Below, one piece after another: positions 55,069 through 64,000 of a DNA stretch of 64,000 nt. Position numbers and translations under genes: made by a program. Source of the DNA: Mycobacterium mantenii (GTDB lineage Bacteria > Actinomycetota > Actinomycetes > Mycobacteriales > Mycobacteriaceae); contig NZ_AP022590.1 of assembly GCF_010731775.1 (NCBI RefSeq), positions 4,774,001 to 4,838,000 of the forward strand, read 5' to 3'. The notes beneath the pieces are model-generated. The model had not been told where the DNA came from, did not search any database, and saw nothing but the letters and a program-made list of their open reading frames with translations. Every line of letters starts with the position of its first letter. Positions within the stretch are counted from its first letter, which is position 1.

Positions 55069-56967
55069 ATGGTGTACCACAACCCGTTCATCGTGAATGG
55101 AAAGATCAAGTTCCCGGACAACACGAACTTGGTCAAGCACGTTGAGAAGTGGGCGAGGGTTCGCGGCGACAAGCTCGCCTACCGGTTCCTGGACTTCTCC
55201 ACCGAACGCGACGGCGTCGCCTGCGACATCTCCTGGTCGGAGTTCAGCGCCCGCAACCGCGCCGTGGGCGCCCGCCTGCAGCAAGTCACCCAGCCCGAGG
55301 ACCGCATCGCGGTGCTCTGCCCGCAGAACCTGGACTACCTCGTGGCGCTCTTCGGCGCGCTGTACGCCGGCCGGATCGCGGTGCCGCTGTTCGACCCGGG
55401 CGAGCCGGGCCACGTCGGCCGCCTGCACGCCGTGCTCGACGACTGCACCCCGTCGACGATCCTGACCACCACCGAGGCCGCCGAGGGCGTCCGCAAGTTC
55501 ATCCGCGCCCGCGCGGCCAAGGAACGTCCCCGCATCATCGCCGTCGACGCGGTGCCCAACGAGGTCGCGTCCACCTGGGTGCCGCCCGAGGCCGACGAGA
55601 ACACCATCGCCTACCTGCAGTACACCTCCGGGTCCACCCGCACCCCGACCGGCGTGCAGATCACCCACCTCAACCTGCCCACCAACGTGTTGCAGGTGCT
55701 CAATGGGCTCGAGGGCAAAGAGGCCGACCGCGGCCTGTCCTGGCTGCCGTTCTTCCACGACATGGGGCTGATCACCGCGCTGCTGTCACCGGTGATCGGC
55801 CACAACTTCACCTTCATGACGCCGGCCGCCTTCGTGCGCCGGCCCGGCCGGTGGATCCGCGAGATGGCGCGCAAGCCCGACGACGCCCCGGACTGCGAGG
55901 TCATCACCGTGGCGCCGAACTTCGCGTTCGAGCATGCCGCGGTCCGCGGTGTGCCCAAGGAGGGCGAGCCGCCGCTGGATCTGAGCAACGTCAAGGCGAT
56001 CCTGAACGGCAGCGAGCCGGTGTCCCCGGCGTCGATGCGCAAGTTCTACGAGGCGTTCTCGCCCTACGGTCTGCGGGAGACCGCGATCAAGCCCTCCTAC
56101 GGTCTGGCCGAGGCGACGCTGTTCGTCTCCACCACGCCGATGGACGAGGCGCCCACGGTCATCCACGTCGACCGTGACGAGCTGAACAAGCAGCGCTTCG
56201 TCGAGGTGCCCGCCGATTCGCCCAAGGCTGTGCCCCAGGTGTCCGCCGGCATCATCGGCGTCGACGAGTGGGCCGTCATCGTCGACCCGGAGACCGCCAG
56301 CGAGCTGCCCGACGGTCAGATCGGCGAGATCTGGCTGCACGGAAACAACCTGGGCACCGGCTACTGGGGCAAGGAAGAAGAGACCAACGACATCTTCCGC
56401 AACATCCTCAAGTCGCGGATAAGCCAGTCGCACGCCGAGGGCGCCCCCGACGACGGCATGTGGGTCAAGACCGGCGACTACGGCACCTACCACAAGGGCC
56501 ACCTCTATATCGCGGGCCGCATCAAGGACCTGGTCATCATCGACGGCCGCAACCACTACCCGCAGGACCTCGAGTACTCGGCGCAGGAAGCCAGCAAGGC
56601 GCTGCGCACCGGTTACGTCGCGGCCTTCTCGGTGCCGGCCAACCAGCTGCCCAAGGAAGTGTTCGACAACCCGCACGCCGGCATCAAGTACGACCCCGAT
56701 GACGGCTCCGAGCAGCTGGTGATCGTCGCCGAACGCGCGGCCGGCTCGCACAAGCTGGACTACCAGCCGATCGCCGACGACATCCGGGCCGCGATCGCGG
56801 TGCGCCACGGCGTGACGGTCCGCGACTTACTGCTGGTGCAGTCGGGGACCATCCCGCGCACCTCCAGCGGCAAGATCGGGCACCGCGCCTGCCGGGCCGC
56901 CTACCTCGACGGCAGTCTGCGAAGCGGCGTCGGTTCCCCGACGGCCTTCGCCAGCGCCACCGACTGA
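55069..56967 (+). CDS. fadD32: Fatty acyl-AMP ligase FadD32
   Basis: A 632-residue fatty acyl-AMP ligase that activates the long meromycolate chain as acyl-AMP and loads it on the N-terminal ACP of Pks13. AMP-binding motifs are [13 protein letters not shown] near residue 185 and [12 protein letters not shown] near 344, with [13 protein letters not shown] and [16 protein letters not shown] (catalytic Lys) near the C terminus. The insertion typical of FAAL enzymes in the C-terminal part prevents CoA binding. It lies 13 bases upstream of pks13, in the mycolic acid condensation operon, behind three repeats in its leader. Confidence 0.97.
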   Translation: MVYHNPFIVNGKIKFPDNTNLVKHVEKWARVRGDKLAYRFLDFSTERDGVACDISWSEFSARNRAVGARLQQVTQPEDRIAVLCPQNLDYLVALFGALYAGRIAVPLFDPGEPGHVGRLHAVLDDCTPSTILTTTEAAEGVRKFIRARAAKERPRIIAVDAVPNEVASTWVPPEADENTIAYLQYTSGSTRTPTGVQITHLNLPTNVLQVLNGLEGKEADRGLSWLPFFHDMGLITALLSPVIGHNFTFMTPAAFVRRPGRWIREMARKPDDAPDCEVITVAPNFAFEHAAVRGVPKEGEPPLDLSNVKAILNGSEPVSPASMRKFYEAFSPYGLRETAIKPSYGLAEATLFVSTTPMDEAPTVIHVDRDELNKQRFVEVPADSPKAVPQVSAGIIGVDEWAVIVDPETASELPDGQIGEIWLHGNNLGTGYWGKEEETNDIFRNILKSRISQSHAEGAPDDGMWVKTGDYGTYHKGHLYIAGRIKDLVIIDGRNHYPQDLEYSAQEASKALRTGYVAAFSVPANQLPKEVFDNPHAGIKYDPDDGSEQLVIVAERAAGSHKLDYQPIADDIRAAIAVRHGVTVRDLLLVQSGTIPRTSSGKIGHRACRAAYLDGSLRSGVGSPTAFASATD

Positions 56968-56980
56968 ATCCCTTAGGACC

Positions 56981-59900
56981 ATGGCTGACACTGAGCATCC
57001 CGAAAACGACACCCCGGGCCCTGACGGGGAGGTGCCCGCCAAGAAAATGGACATGACCGTCCCCGAGATGCGCCAGTGGCTGCGCAACTGGGTGGGCCGG
57101 GCCGTCGGGAAATCACCCGACGACATCGACGAGTCGGTGCCGATGGTCGAGCTGGGCTTGGCGTCGCGCGATGCCGTGGCGATGGCCGCCGACATCGAGG
57201 ACATGACCGGTGTGACCCTGTCGGTCGCGGTCGCGTTCCAGCACCCGACCATCGAGTCGCTGGCCACCCGCATCATCGAGGGCGAACCCGAACGCCCCGA
57301 TGACGGCCTCGACGGCGCCGACTGGAGCCGCACCGGCCCGGCCGAGCGCGTCGACATCGCGATTGTGGGCCTGTCGACGCGGCTGCCGGGCGACATGAAC
57401 TCCCCGGAGGAGACCTGGCTGGCCCTGATGGAGGGCCGCGACGCCATCAGCGACCTGCCCGAGGGCCGGTGGTCGGAGTTCCTGGAAGAGCCGCGGATCG
57501 CCGCGCGGGTCGCGACGGCACGCACGCGCGGCGGCTATCTGAAGGACGTCAAGGGCTTCGACTCGGAGTTCTTCGCCGTCGCCAAGACCGAAGCCGACAA
57601 CATCGACCCGCAGCAGCGGATGGCGCTGGAGCTCACGTGGGAGGCGCTCGAGCACGCCCGGATTCCGGCGTCGAGCCTGCGCGGCGAGGCCGTCGGCGTG
57701 TACGTCGGCTTCTCCAACAACGACTACCAATTCCTGGCGGTCTCCGACCCGTCGGTCGCGCACCCCTATGCGATCACCGGCACCGCCACCTCGATCATCG
57801 CCAACCGGGTGTCCTACTTCTACGACTTCCGCGGCCCGTCGGTGGCGCTGGACACCGCCTGCTCGAGCTCGCTGGTGGCGACGCATCAGGCGGTGCAGGC
57901 GCTGCGTAACGGCGAATGTGACGTGGCCGTCGCCGGTGGCGTCAACGCGTTACTCACGCCGTTGGTGACGCTCGGTTTCGACGAGATCGGCGCGGTGCTG
58001 GCCCCCGACGGCCGGATCAAGTCGTTCTCGTCGGACGCCGACGGCTATACCCGCTCCGAGGGTGGCGGCATGTTCGTGCTCAAGCGGGTCGACGACGCCC
58101 GTCGCGACGGCGACCAGATCCTGGCCGTCATCGCCGGCAGCGCGGTCAACCACGACGGCCGGTCCAACGGGCTGATCGCCCCCAACCAGGACGCCCAGGC
58201 CGAGGTGCTGCGCCGGGCGTACAAGGACGCCGGCATCGATCCGCGCACCGTGGACTACATCGAGGCGCACGGCACCGGCACGGTCCTGGGTGACCCGATC
58301 GAGGCCGAGGCGCTGGGCCGGGTCGTCGGCCGGGGCCGGCCCGCCGATCGTCCGGCGCTGCTGGGTGCGGTGAAAACCAATGTGGGACACCTGGAGTCGG
58401 CCGCCGGAGCGGCGAGCCTGGCCAAGGTGGTGCTGGCGTTGCAGCACGACAAGCTGCCGCCGTCGATCAACTTCGCCGGCCCCAGCCCCTACATCGACTT
58501 CGACGGCATGCGCCTGAAAGTCATTGACAGCGCGAGCGATTGGCCGCGCTACGGCGGCTACGCGCTGGCCGGGGTGTCCAGCTTCGGCTTCGGTGGCGCC
58601 AACGCCCACCTGGTGGTGCGCGAGGTGCTGCCCCGTGACGTCGTCGAGCGCGAAGCCGAGCCGCAGCCCGCCGCCGCCCCGACCGCCGACGCGGCCGAGG
58701 CGCCCACGATGGAAAGCCACTCGCTGCGGTTCGACGATTTCGGCAACATCATCCCCGACGCCTCCGAGGTGGAGGAGGAAGAATACGAGCTGCCGGGCGT
58801 GACCGACGAGGCGCTGCGCCTCAAGGAGATCGCGCTGGAAGAGCTTGCCGCGCAAGAGGAGTCGGAGCCGACCAAGCCGCTGATCCCGCTCGCGGTGTCG
58901 GCGTTCCTGACGTCGCGCAAGAGGGCCGCCGCCGCCGAGCTCGCGGACTGGATGGAAACCCCGGAAGGCCGGGCGTCGTCGCTGGAATCGATCGGCCGGG
59001 CGCTGTCGCGGCGCAACCACGGCCGCTCGCGTGCGGTGGTGCTGGCCCACGACCACGACGAGGCCGTCAAGGGCCTGCGGGCGATCGCCGAGGGCAAGCA
59101 GCGACCCAACGTGTTCAGCACCGACGGGCCGGTGACCAGCGGACCGGTCTGGGCGATGGCCGGTTTCGGTGCGCAGCACCGCAAGATGGGCAAGAACCTG
59201 TACCTGCGCAACGAGGTCTTCGCCGAGTGGATCGAGAAGGTCGACGCGCTGATCCAGGACGAGCGGGGCTACTCGATTCTCGAGCTGATCCTCGACGACT
59301 CGCAGGACTACGGCATCGAGACCAGCAACGTCGTCATCTTCGCGATCCAGATCGCCCTGGGCGAGTTGCTCAAGCACCATGGCGCCAAACCCGCTGCGGT
59401 GGTTGGCCAGTCGCTCGGGGAGCCCGCGTCGGCCTACTTCGCCGGCGGCCTGTCGCTGGCGGATGCGGCCCGCGTGATCGCCTCGCGCTCACACCTGATG
59501 GGCGAGGGCGAGGCGATGCTGTTCGGCGAGTACATCCGGTTCATGGCGCTCGTCGAGTACTCCGCCGACGAGCTCAAGACGGTGTTCGCCGACTTCCCCG
59601 GCCTAGAGGTGTGCGTCTACGCCGCACCCAGCCAGACCGTCATCGGCGGCCCGCCCGAGCAGATCGACGCGATCGTCGCCCGGGCGGAAGCCGAGGGCCG
59701 GTTCGCCCGTAAGCTGCAGACCAAGGGCGCCGGCCACACCTCGCAGATGGATCCGCTGCTCGGTGAGTTCTCCGCCGAGCTGCAGGGGATCCACCCGCTG
59801 AGCCCGAACGTCGGCATCTTCTCGACCGTGCACGAGGGGACTTACATCAAGCCCGGTGGCGAGCCGATCCACGATGTCGCCTACTGGGTCAAGGGCATGC

Positions 59901-62320
59901 GGCATTCGGTGTACTTCACCCATGGCGTCCGCAACGCCGTCGACAGCGGCCACACCACCTTCCTGGAACTCGCGCCCAACCCGGTGGCGCTGATGCAGAT
60001 CGGCCTCACCACCGCCGCCGCGGGTCTTCATGACGCTCAACTGATTCCGACGCTGGCCCGCAAGCAGGACGACGTCGAGTCGATGATCTCGGCCATGGCC
60101 CAGCTCTACGTCCACGGTCACGACCTGGACATCCGCACCCTGTTCACCCGTGCGCAAGGCCCCGAGGACTACGCGAACATCCCGCCGACCCGGTTCAAGC
60201 GCAAAGAGCACTGGCTGGACGTGCACTTCTCCGGCGACGGCTCGGTGATCATGCCCGGGACGCATGTTGCGCTGCCGGATGGTCGCCACGTCTGGGAGTT
60301 CGCCCCGCGCAACGGCGAGACGGACCTGGCCGCGCTGGTGAAATCCGCTGCGACACAAGTTCTTTCGGATGCACAGCTGGTGGCGTCCGAGCAGCGCGCG
60401 GTGCCCGGCGCGGGCGCCCGGCTGGTGACGACGATGACCCGGCACCCGGGTGGCGCGTCGATTCAGGTGCACGCCCGTATCGACGAGTCCTTCACCCTGG
60501 TCTACGACGCGCTGGTGGCACGGGCCGGTCAGAGTGTCGCCGCATTGCCGGCCGCGGTGGGCGCCGGCGCGACGATCACCGCCCCGGCCACGATCGCCGC
60601 GGTCGAGGCTTCCCAGGCGCCGGCCGAGGAGGCCGACGCCGAGACGCTGTCGGACAGCCTGACCAACCGCTACCTGCCGTCCAGCGTGGGCCGGTGGACA
60701 CCGGATTCCGGCGAGACCATCGGCGAGAGGCTGGGCTTGATCGTCTCGGCGGCAATGGGTTACGAGCCCGAGGACCTGCCGTGGGAGGTGCCGCTGATCG
60801 AGCTCGGCCTGGACTCGCTGATGGCGGTGCGGATCAAGAACCGCGTCGAATACGACTTCGACCTGCCGCCGATCCAGCTGACGGCCGTGCGCGACGCCAA
60901 CCTGTACGCCGTCGAGAAGCTGATCGAGTATGCGATCGAGCACCGCGACGAGGTCGAGCAGCTGCACGAGCACCAGAAGACGCAGACGCCCGAGGAGATC
61001 GCCCGGGAGCAGGCCCAGTTGCTCAGCGGGGCGACGCCGACCTCGGCCGCGGCACCCGCACCGGACCCGCAGGCCGAGCCCGAGACTCAGCCGGCCCCGC
61101 CCTCCTCGGACGCGCCGATCCCGCCGCCGCCGACGGATCCGTCCGGCCCGAAGGGCGCGGTGACCAACGGCGCGAAGCCGGATCTCGCGGGCGCGCTCAG
61201 CCAGGAAGCGGTGGCCAAGGCGCTGAACTCCGATGTGCCGCCGCGTGATGCGGCCGAGCGGGTCACCTTCGCCACCTGGGCGATCGTCACGGGCAAGTCG
61301 CCGGGCGGCATCTTCAACCCGCTGCCCAAGCTCGACGAGGACACCGCGGCCAAGATGGCGCAGCGGCTCTCCGAGCGCGCCGAGGGCGACATCAGCGCCC
61401 AGGACGTCCTGTCGTCGGAGACCATCGAGGAGCTGGCCGAAAAGGTCCGCCAGTACCTCGAGGCCGGTCAGATCGACGGCTTCGTCCGCACCCTGCGGGC
61501 CCCGCAGAACGAGTCGCAGATACCGGTGTTCGTGTTCCACCCGGCCGGCGGTTCGACCGTGGTCTACGAGCCGCTGCTGAACCGGCTGCCCGCGGACACG
61601 CCGATGTACGGGTTCGAGCGCGTGGAGGGCACCGTGCAGGAGCGGGCCGCCCAGTACGTGCCGAAGCTGCTGGAGATGAACGAGGGCAAGCCGTTCATCC
61701 TGGCCGGGTGGTCGCTCGGCGGCGCGCTGGCGTACGCGTGCGCGATCGGGCTGAAGCGGGCCGGCGCCGACGTGCGCTTCGTCGGGATGATCGACACGGT
61801 GCGCGCCGGCGAGGAGATTCCGCAGACCCGGGAGGAGACCCGCAAGCGCTGGGACCGGTACGCGAAGTTCGCCGAGCGCACCTTCAACGTCGAGATCCCC
61901 GCGATCCCCTACGAGCAGCTCGAAGAGCTCGACGACGAGGGGCAGGTCAAGTTCGTGCTGGACATCGTCCAGCAGAGCGGTGTGCAGATTCCGGGTGGCA
62001 TCGTCGAGCACCAGCGGACGTCCTACCTGGACAACCGGGCGCTCGAGACCGTCCAGATCGAGCCGTACGACGGCCACGTCACCCTGTACATGGCCGACCG
62101 CTACCACGACGACGTCGTCGAGTTCGAGCCGCGGTATGCGATCCGCAAGCCCGACGGCGGCTGGGGCGAGTACGTGGCTGACCTCGAGGTGGTGCCGATC
62201 GGTGGCGAACACATCCAGGCCATCGACGAACCGATCATCGGCAAGGTGGGTGCTCACCTCGCGGACGTGCTGAATAAGGTGGAGGCGGAAACCAGTCAGA
62301 CGAGTGAGGTGGGCAAGTAG
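56981..62320 (+). CDS. pks13: Polyketide synthase Pks13, mycolic acid condensase
   Basis: A 1779-residue type I polyketide synthase that joins the two fatty chains of mycolic acid. Domains in order: N-terminal ACP (Ser62 in ELGLASRD), KS (about 125-545, Cys294 in DTACSSS), AT (Ser811 in GQSLGEP), C-terminal ACP (Ser1279 in ELGLDSLM) and TE (about 1510-1779, Ser1578 in GWSLGGA). A Pro/Ala-rich linker ([20 protein letters not shown]) precedes the TE. It is about 45 residues longer than the M. tuberculosis enzyme, mainly in linkers. Its TAG overlaps the GTG of accD4 by one base. Confidence 0.98.
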   Translation: MADTEHPENDTPGPDGEVPAKKMDMTVPEMRQWLRNWVGRAVGKSPDDIDESVPMVELGLASRDAVAMAADIEDMTGVTLSVAVAFQHPTIESLATRIIEGEPERPDDGLDGADWSRTGPAERVDIAIVGLSTRLPGDMNSPEETWLALMEGRDAISDLPEGRWSEFLEEPRIAARVATARTRGGYLKDVKGFDSEFFAVAKTEADNIDPQQRMALELTWEALEHARIPASSLRGEAVGVYVGFSNNDYQFLAVSDPSVAHPYAITGTATSIIANRVSYFYDFRGPSVALDTACSSSLVATHQAVQALRNGECDVAVAGGVNALLTPLVTLGFDEIGAVLAPDGRIKSFSSDADGYTRSEGGGMFVLKRVDDARRDGDQILAVIAGSAVNHDGRSNGLIAPNQDAQAEVLRRAYKDAGIDPRTVDYIEAHGTGTVLGDPIEAEALGRVVGRGRPADRPALLGAVKTNVGHLESAAGAASLAKVVLALQHDKLPPSINFAGPSPYIDFDGMRLKVIDSASDWPRYGGYALAGVSSFGFGGANAHLVVREVLPRDVVEREAEPQPAAAPTADAAEAPTMESHSLRFDDFGNIIPDASEVEEEEYELPGVTDEALRLKEIALEELAAQEESEPTKPLIPLAVSAFLTSRKRAAAAELADWMETPEGRASSLESIGRALSRRNHGRSRAVVLAHDHDEAVKGLRAIAEGKQRPNVFSTDGPVTSGPVWAMAGFGAQHRKMGKNLYLRNEVFAEWIEKVDALIQDERGYSILELILDDSQDYGIETSNVVIFAIQIALGELLKHHGAKPAAVVGQSLGEPASAYFAGGLSLADAARVIASRSHLMGEGEAMLFGEYIRFMALVEYSADELKTVFADFPGLEVCVYAAPSQTVIGGPPEQIDAIVARAEAEGRFARKLQTKGAGHTSQMDPLLGEFSAELQGIHPLSPNVGIFSTVHEGTYIKPGGEPIHDVAYWVKGMRHSVYFTHGVRNAVDSGHTTFLELAPNPVALMQIGLTTAAAGLHDAQLIPTLARKQDDVESMISAMAQLYVHGHDLDIRTLFTRAQGPEDYANIPPTRFKRKEHWLDVHFSGDGSVIMPGTHVALPDGRHVWEFAPRNGETDLAALVKSAATQVLSDAQLVASEQRAVPGAGARLVTTMTRHPGGASIQVHARIDESFTLVYDALVARAGQSVAALPAAVGAGATITAPATIAAVEASQAPAEEADAETLSDSLTNRYLPSSVGRWTPDSGETIGERLGLIVSAAMGYEPEDLPWEVPLIELGLDSLMAVRIKNRVEYDFDLPPIQLTAVRDANLYAVEKLIEYAIEHRDEVEQLHEHQKTQTPEEIAREQAQLLSGATPTSAAAPAPDPQAEPETQPAPPSSDAPIPPPPTDPSGPKGAVTNGAKPDLAGALSQEAVAKALNSDVPPRDAAERVTFATWAIVTGKSPGGIFNPLPKLDEDTAAKMAQRLSERAEGDISAQDVLSSETIEELAEKVRQYLEAGQIDGFVRTLRAPQNESQIPVFVFHPAGGSTVVYEPLLNRLPADTPMYGFERVEGTVQERAAQYVPKLLEMNEGKPFILAGWSLGGALAYACAIGLKRAGADVRFVGMIDTVRAGEEIPQTREETRKRWDRYAKFAERTFNVEIPAIPYEQLEELDDEGQVKFVLDIVQQSGVQIPGGIVEHQRTSYLDNRALETVQIEPYDGHVTLYMADRYHDDVVEFEPRYAIRKPDGGWGEYVADLEVVPIGGEHIQAIDEPIIGKVGAHLADVLNKVEAETSQTSEVGK

Positions 62321-63906
62321 TGACGGAGACCGTGCCAGCTTCGGGGGTAGCTCCCATCCAGCACACCACCGCCGAGAAGCTGGCCGAGCTCTACGCTCGC
62401 CTGGAACTGGCCAAAGAGCCCGGCGGCGAGAAGGCCGTCGCCAAGCGCGATAAGAAGGGCATCCCGAGCGCACGCGCCCGGGTGCAGGCGCTGGTCGATC
62501 CGGGCACCTTCCTGGAGACCGGGGCGCTGGCCAAGACCCCGAACGACCCGAACGCGCTCTACGGCGACGGGTGCGTCACCGGGCACGCCATGATCGACGG
62601 CCGGCCGGTCGGGGTGTTCTCCCACGACCAGACGGTGTTCCAGGGCACCGTCGGTGAGATGTTCGGCCGCAAGGTGGCCAGGCTGATGGAATGGTGCGCC
62701 ATGGTTGGCTGCCCGATCATCGGCATCCAGGACTCCGGTGGTGCCCGCATCCAGGACGCGGTCACCTCGCTGGCGTGGTACGCCGAGCTGGGCCGCCGCC
62801 ACGAGGCGCTGTCCGGGCTGGTGCCGCAGATCTCCCTCATCTTCGGGAAATGCGCTGGGGGAGCGGTGTATTCGCCGATCCAGGACGACCTGCTGGTCTC
62901 GGTGCGTGACCAGGGGTACTTCTTCGTCACCGGGCCCGACGTGATCCGAGAGGTCACCGGCGAAGACGTCACCCTCGACGAGCTCGGCGGCTCCGATGCG
63001 CAGGCCCGCAACGGCAACATCCATCAGGTGGTCGACTCCGAGGCCGAGGCGTTCCAGTACGTGCGCGACTTCCTGTCGTTTCTGCCGTCGAGCGCCGTCA
63101 GCGAGCCGCCGATCGTCAACCCCGGCCTCGAGCCGGAGACCACCCCGACCGATCTGGAGCTCGACTCGATCGTGCCGGACTCGGACAACATGGCCTACGA
63201 CATGCACGAGATCCTGCTGCGGATCTTCGACGACGGCGACTTCCTCGACGTCGCCGCGCAACACGGGCCGGCCATCATCACCGGATTCGCCCGGGTCGAC
63301 GGACGCCCGGTGGGCGTCATCGCCAACCAGCCCATGTACTTGTCCGGGTCGATCGACAACGAGGCCTCCGATAAGGCGGCGCGGTTCATCCGGTTCTGCG
63401 ACGCGTTCAACATCCCGCTGGTCTTCGTGGTGGACACCCCGGGCTTCCTGCCGGGCGCCGAGCAGGAGAAGAACGGCATCATCAAGCGCGGCGGCCGGTT
63501 CCTGTACTCGGTGGTCGAGGCCGACGTGCCGAAGGTGACCATCACGGTCCGCAAGTCGTACGGCGGCGCCTACGCGGTGATGGGGTCGCGGCAGTTGACC
63601 GCCGACTTCAACTTCGCCTGGCCGACCGCGCGCATCGCGGTGATCGGCGCTGAGGGGGCCGCGCAGCTGCTGATGAAGCGGTTCCCGGACCCGACCACGC
63701 CCGAGGCGCAGCAGATCAAGAAGGACTTCATCGAGGGCTACAACCTAAACATGGCGATCCCGTGGACCGCCGCCGAACGCGGATTCATCGACGCGGTCAT
63801 CGACCCGCACGAGACCCGGCTGCTGCTGCGCAAGTCCATGAAGCTGTTGCGGGACAAGCAGTTGTGGTTCCGCACGGCACGCAAGCACGGGCTCATCCCG
63901 ATCTAG
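62320..63906 (+). CDS. accD4: Acyl-CoA carboxylase carboxyltransferase subunit AccD4
   Basis: A 528-residue carboxyltransferase beta subunit that, with AccA3, AccD5 and AccE, makes the carboxylated C24-26 acyl-CoA used by Pks13. The two crotonase-type halves are seen, with oxyanion-hole motifs [16 protein letters not shown] near residue 168 and [15 protein letters not shown] near 407. [16 protein letters not shown] near 371 is part of the biotin pocket. The GTG start is coupled to the pks13 stop (TAGTG). In M. tuberculosis this gene has 522 residues. Confidence 0.97.
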   Translation: MTETVPASGVAPIQHTTAEKLAELYARLELAKEPGGEKAVAKRDKKGIPSARARVQALVDPGTFLETGALAKTPNDPNALYGDGCVTGHAMIDGRPVGVFSHDQTVFQGTVGEMFGRKVARLMEWCAMVGCPIIGIQDSGGARIQDAVTSLAWYAELGRRHEALSGLVPQISLIFGKCAGGAVYSPIQDDLLVSVRDQGYFFVTGPDVIREVTGEDVTLDELGGSDAQARNGNIHQVVDSEAEAFQYVRDFLSFLPSSAVSEPPIVNPGLEPETTPTDLELDSIVPDSDNMAYDMHEILLRIFDDGDFLDVAAQHGPAIITGFARVDGRPVGVIANQPMYLSGSIDNEASDKAARFIRFCDAFNIPLVFVVDTPGFLPGAEQEKNGIIKRGGRFLYSVVEADVPKVTITVRKSYGGAYAVMGSRQLTADFNFAWPTARIAVIGAEGAAQLLMKRFPDPTTPEAQQIKKDFIEGYNLNMAIPWTAAERGFIDAVIDPHETRLLLRKSMKLLRDKQLWFRTARKHGLIPI

Positions 63907-63963
63907 TCCTCTTGCCGGCGCGGGGGCCGCGTCTTTCCAGGCAATAGGTGACTCCGCAAAAGT

Positions 63964-63986
63964 GCTAGCGCATGCGCTAACGCATG
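63964..63986. repeat. Palindrome and direct repeat at the window end
   Basis: GCTAGCGCATG at 63964-63974 is repeated as GCTAACGCATG at 63976-63986 (10 of 11 bases). A 14-base perfect palindrome TAGCGCATGCGCTA (63966-63979) overlaps them. It lies 60 bases after accD4 and could be an operator of the next gene or a chance feature. Confidence 0.45.
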
Positions 63987-64000
63987 TCGAAGTGGCGCTT

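Noticed and set aside
59603..62473. 956-codon open frame antisense to pks13
   Set aside because: It shadows the pks13 reading frame; the composition (Arg/His/Val/Asp-rich) is that of an antisense frame and no domain is recognisable.

Overview
The window is a GC-rich (high-GC third positions), IS-free stretch of a slow-growing mycobacterial chromosome. Gene order follows, in reverse orientation, the M. tuberculosis segment from about Rv3884c (eccA2) and Rv3860/gltBD (Rv3859c-58c) down to accD4 (Rv3799c). Several M. tuberculosis blocks are missing: ESX-1 between eccA2 and the Rv3860-like gene, bfrB, the sulfolipid locus, PE_PGRS62, Rv3817 and Rv3848. A dinB3-like polymerase and a copC/ycnI pair are present. 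This fits a Mycobacterium avium complex-like species. The species call and all Rv-number orthology are inferences from remembered gene order and protein similarity; no search was run.

Layout. 1-4312: 3' end of eccA2 (ESX-2), then a small F420/NAD(P) oxidoreductase pair divergent from a SigI-like ECF sigma factor, and the Rv3860-like ParA/MinD ATPase. 4313-4919: non-coding leader of the glutamate synthase operon. 4920-10962: gltB-gltD. 10963-18119: a CRP-like site with a 46-codon ORF, an F420 (LLM) oxidoreductase, a small membrane protein, a HhH-PHP phosphoesterase, a DUF1275 gene broken by an in-frame TGA, dinB3 with a LexA-type SOS box, and the ethR/ethA pair. 18120-23492: rraA, the Lsr2/H-NS-like gene hns, the copper genes copC and ycnI, Rv3850-like, espR, Rv3847-like and sodA. 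23493-24278: mostly non-coding, with a 51-codon membrane protein and a cluster of DnaA-box-like 9-mers. 24279-33312: a DUF4328 protein, glpQ1, an LCP-family protein and a DUF2470 protein behind an IdeR box, pheA, a histidine phosphatase, a Cys-rich peptide, a zincin, a septum-formation protein and serS. 33309-36144: a TetR regulator with matching operators on both sides, controlling a DUF2834 protein and an FAD oxidoreductase. 36231-41490: a Rieske/MBL protein, three tandem PlsC acyltransferases and a HAD phosphatase.

41521-63906 is the conserved mycobacterial cell-wall cluster: peptidoglycan amidase, Erp, the arabinogalactan genes glf-glfT2-PAP2-ubiA-aftB, the mycolyltransferase antigens fbpA and mpt51, the lipase culp6, and the mycolic acid condensation set fadD32-pks13-accD4. 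These genes work together. UDP-galactofuranose is made (Glf) and polymerised (GlfT2). Decaprenyl-phospho-arabinose precursors are made (UbiA and the PAP2 phosphatase) and arabinan is capped (AftB). Mycolates are condensed (FadD32, Pks13, AccD4) and attached (Ag85A).

The most interesting non-coding signals are three phased GTCGGCnnnGCCGRC repeats just before fadD32, an SOS box over the start of dinB3, a perfect CRP half-site pair before a tiny ORF, a TetR twin-operator arrangement, a perfect inverted repeat between the NmrA gene and the ECF sigma gene, and a DnaA-box cluster outside oriC.
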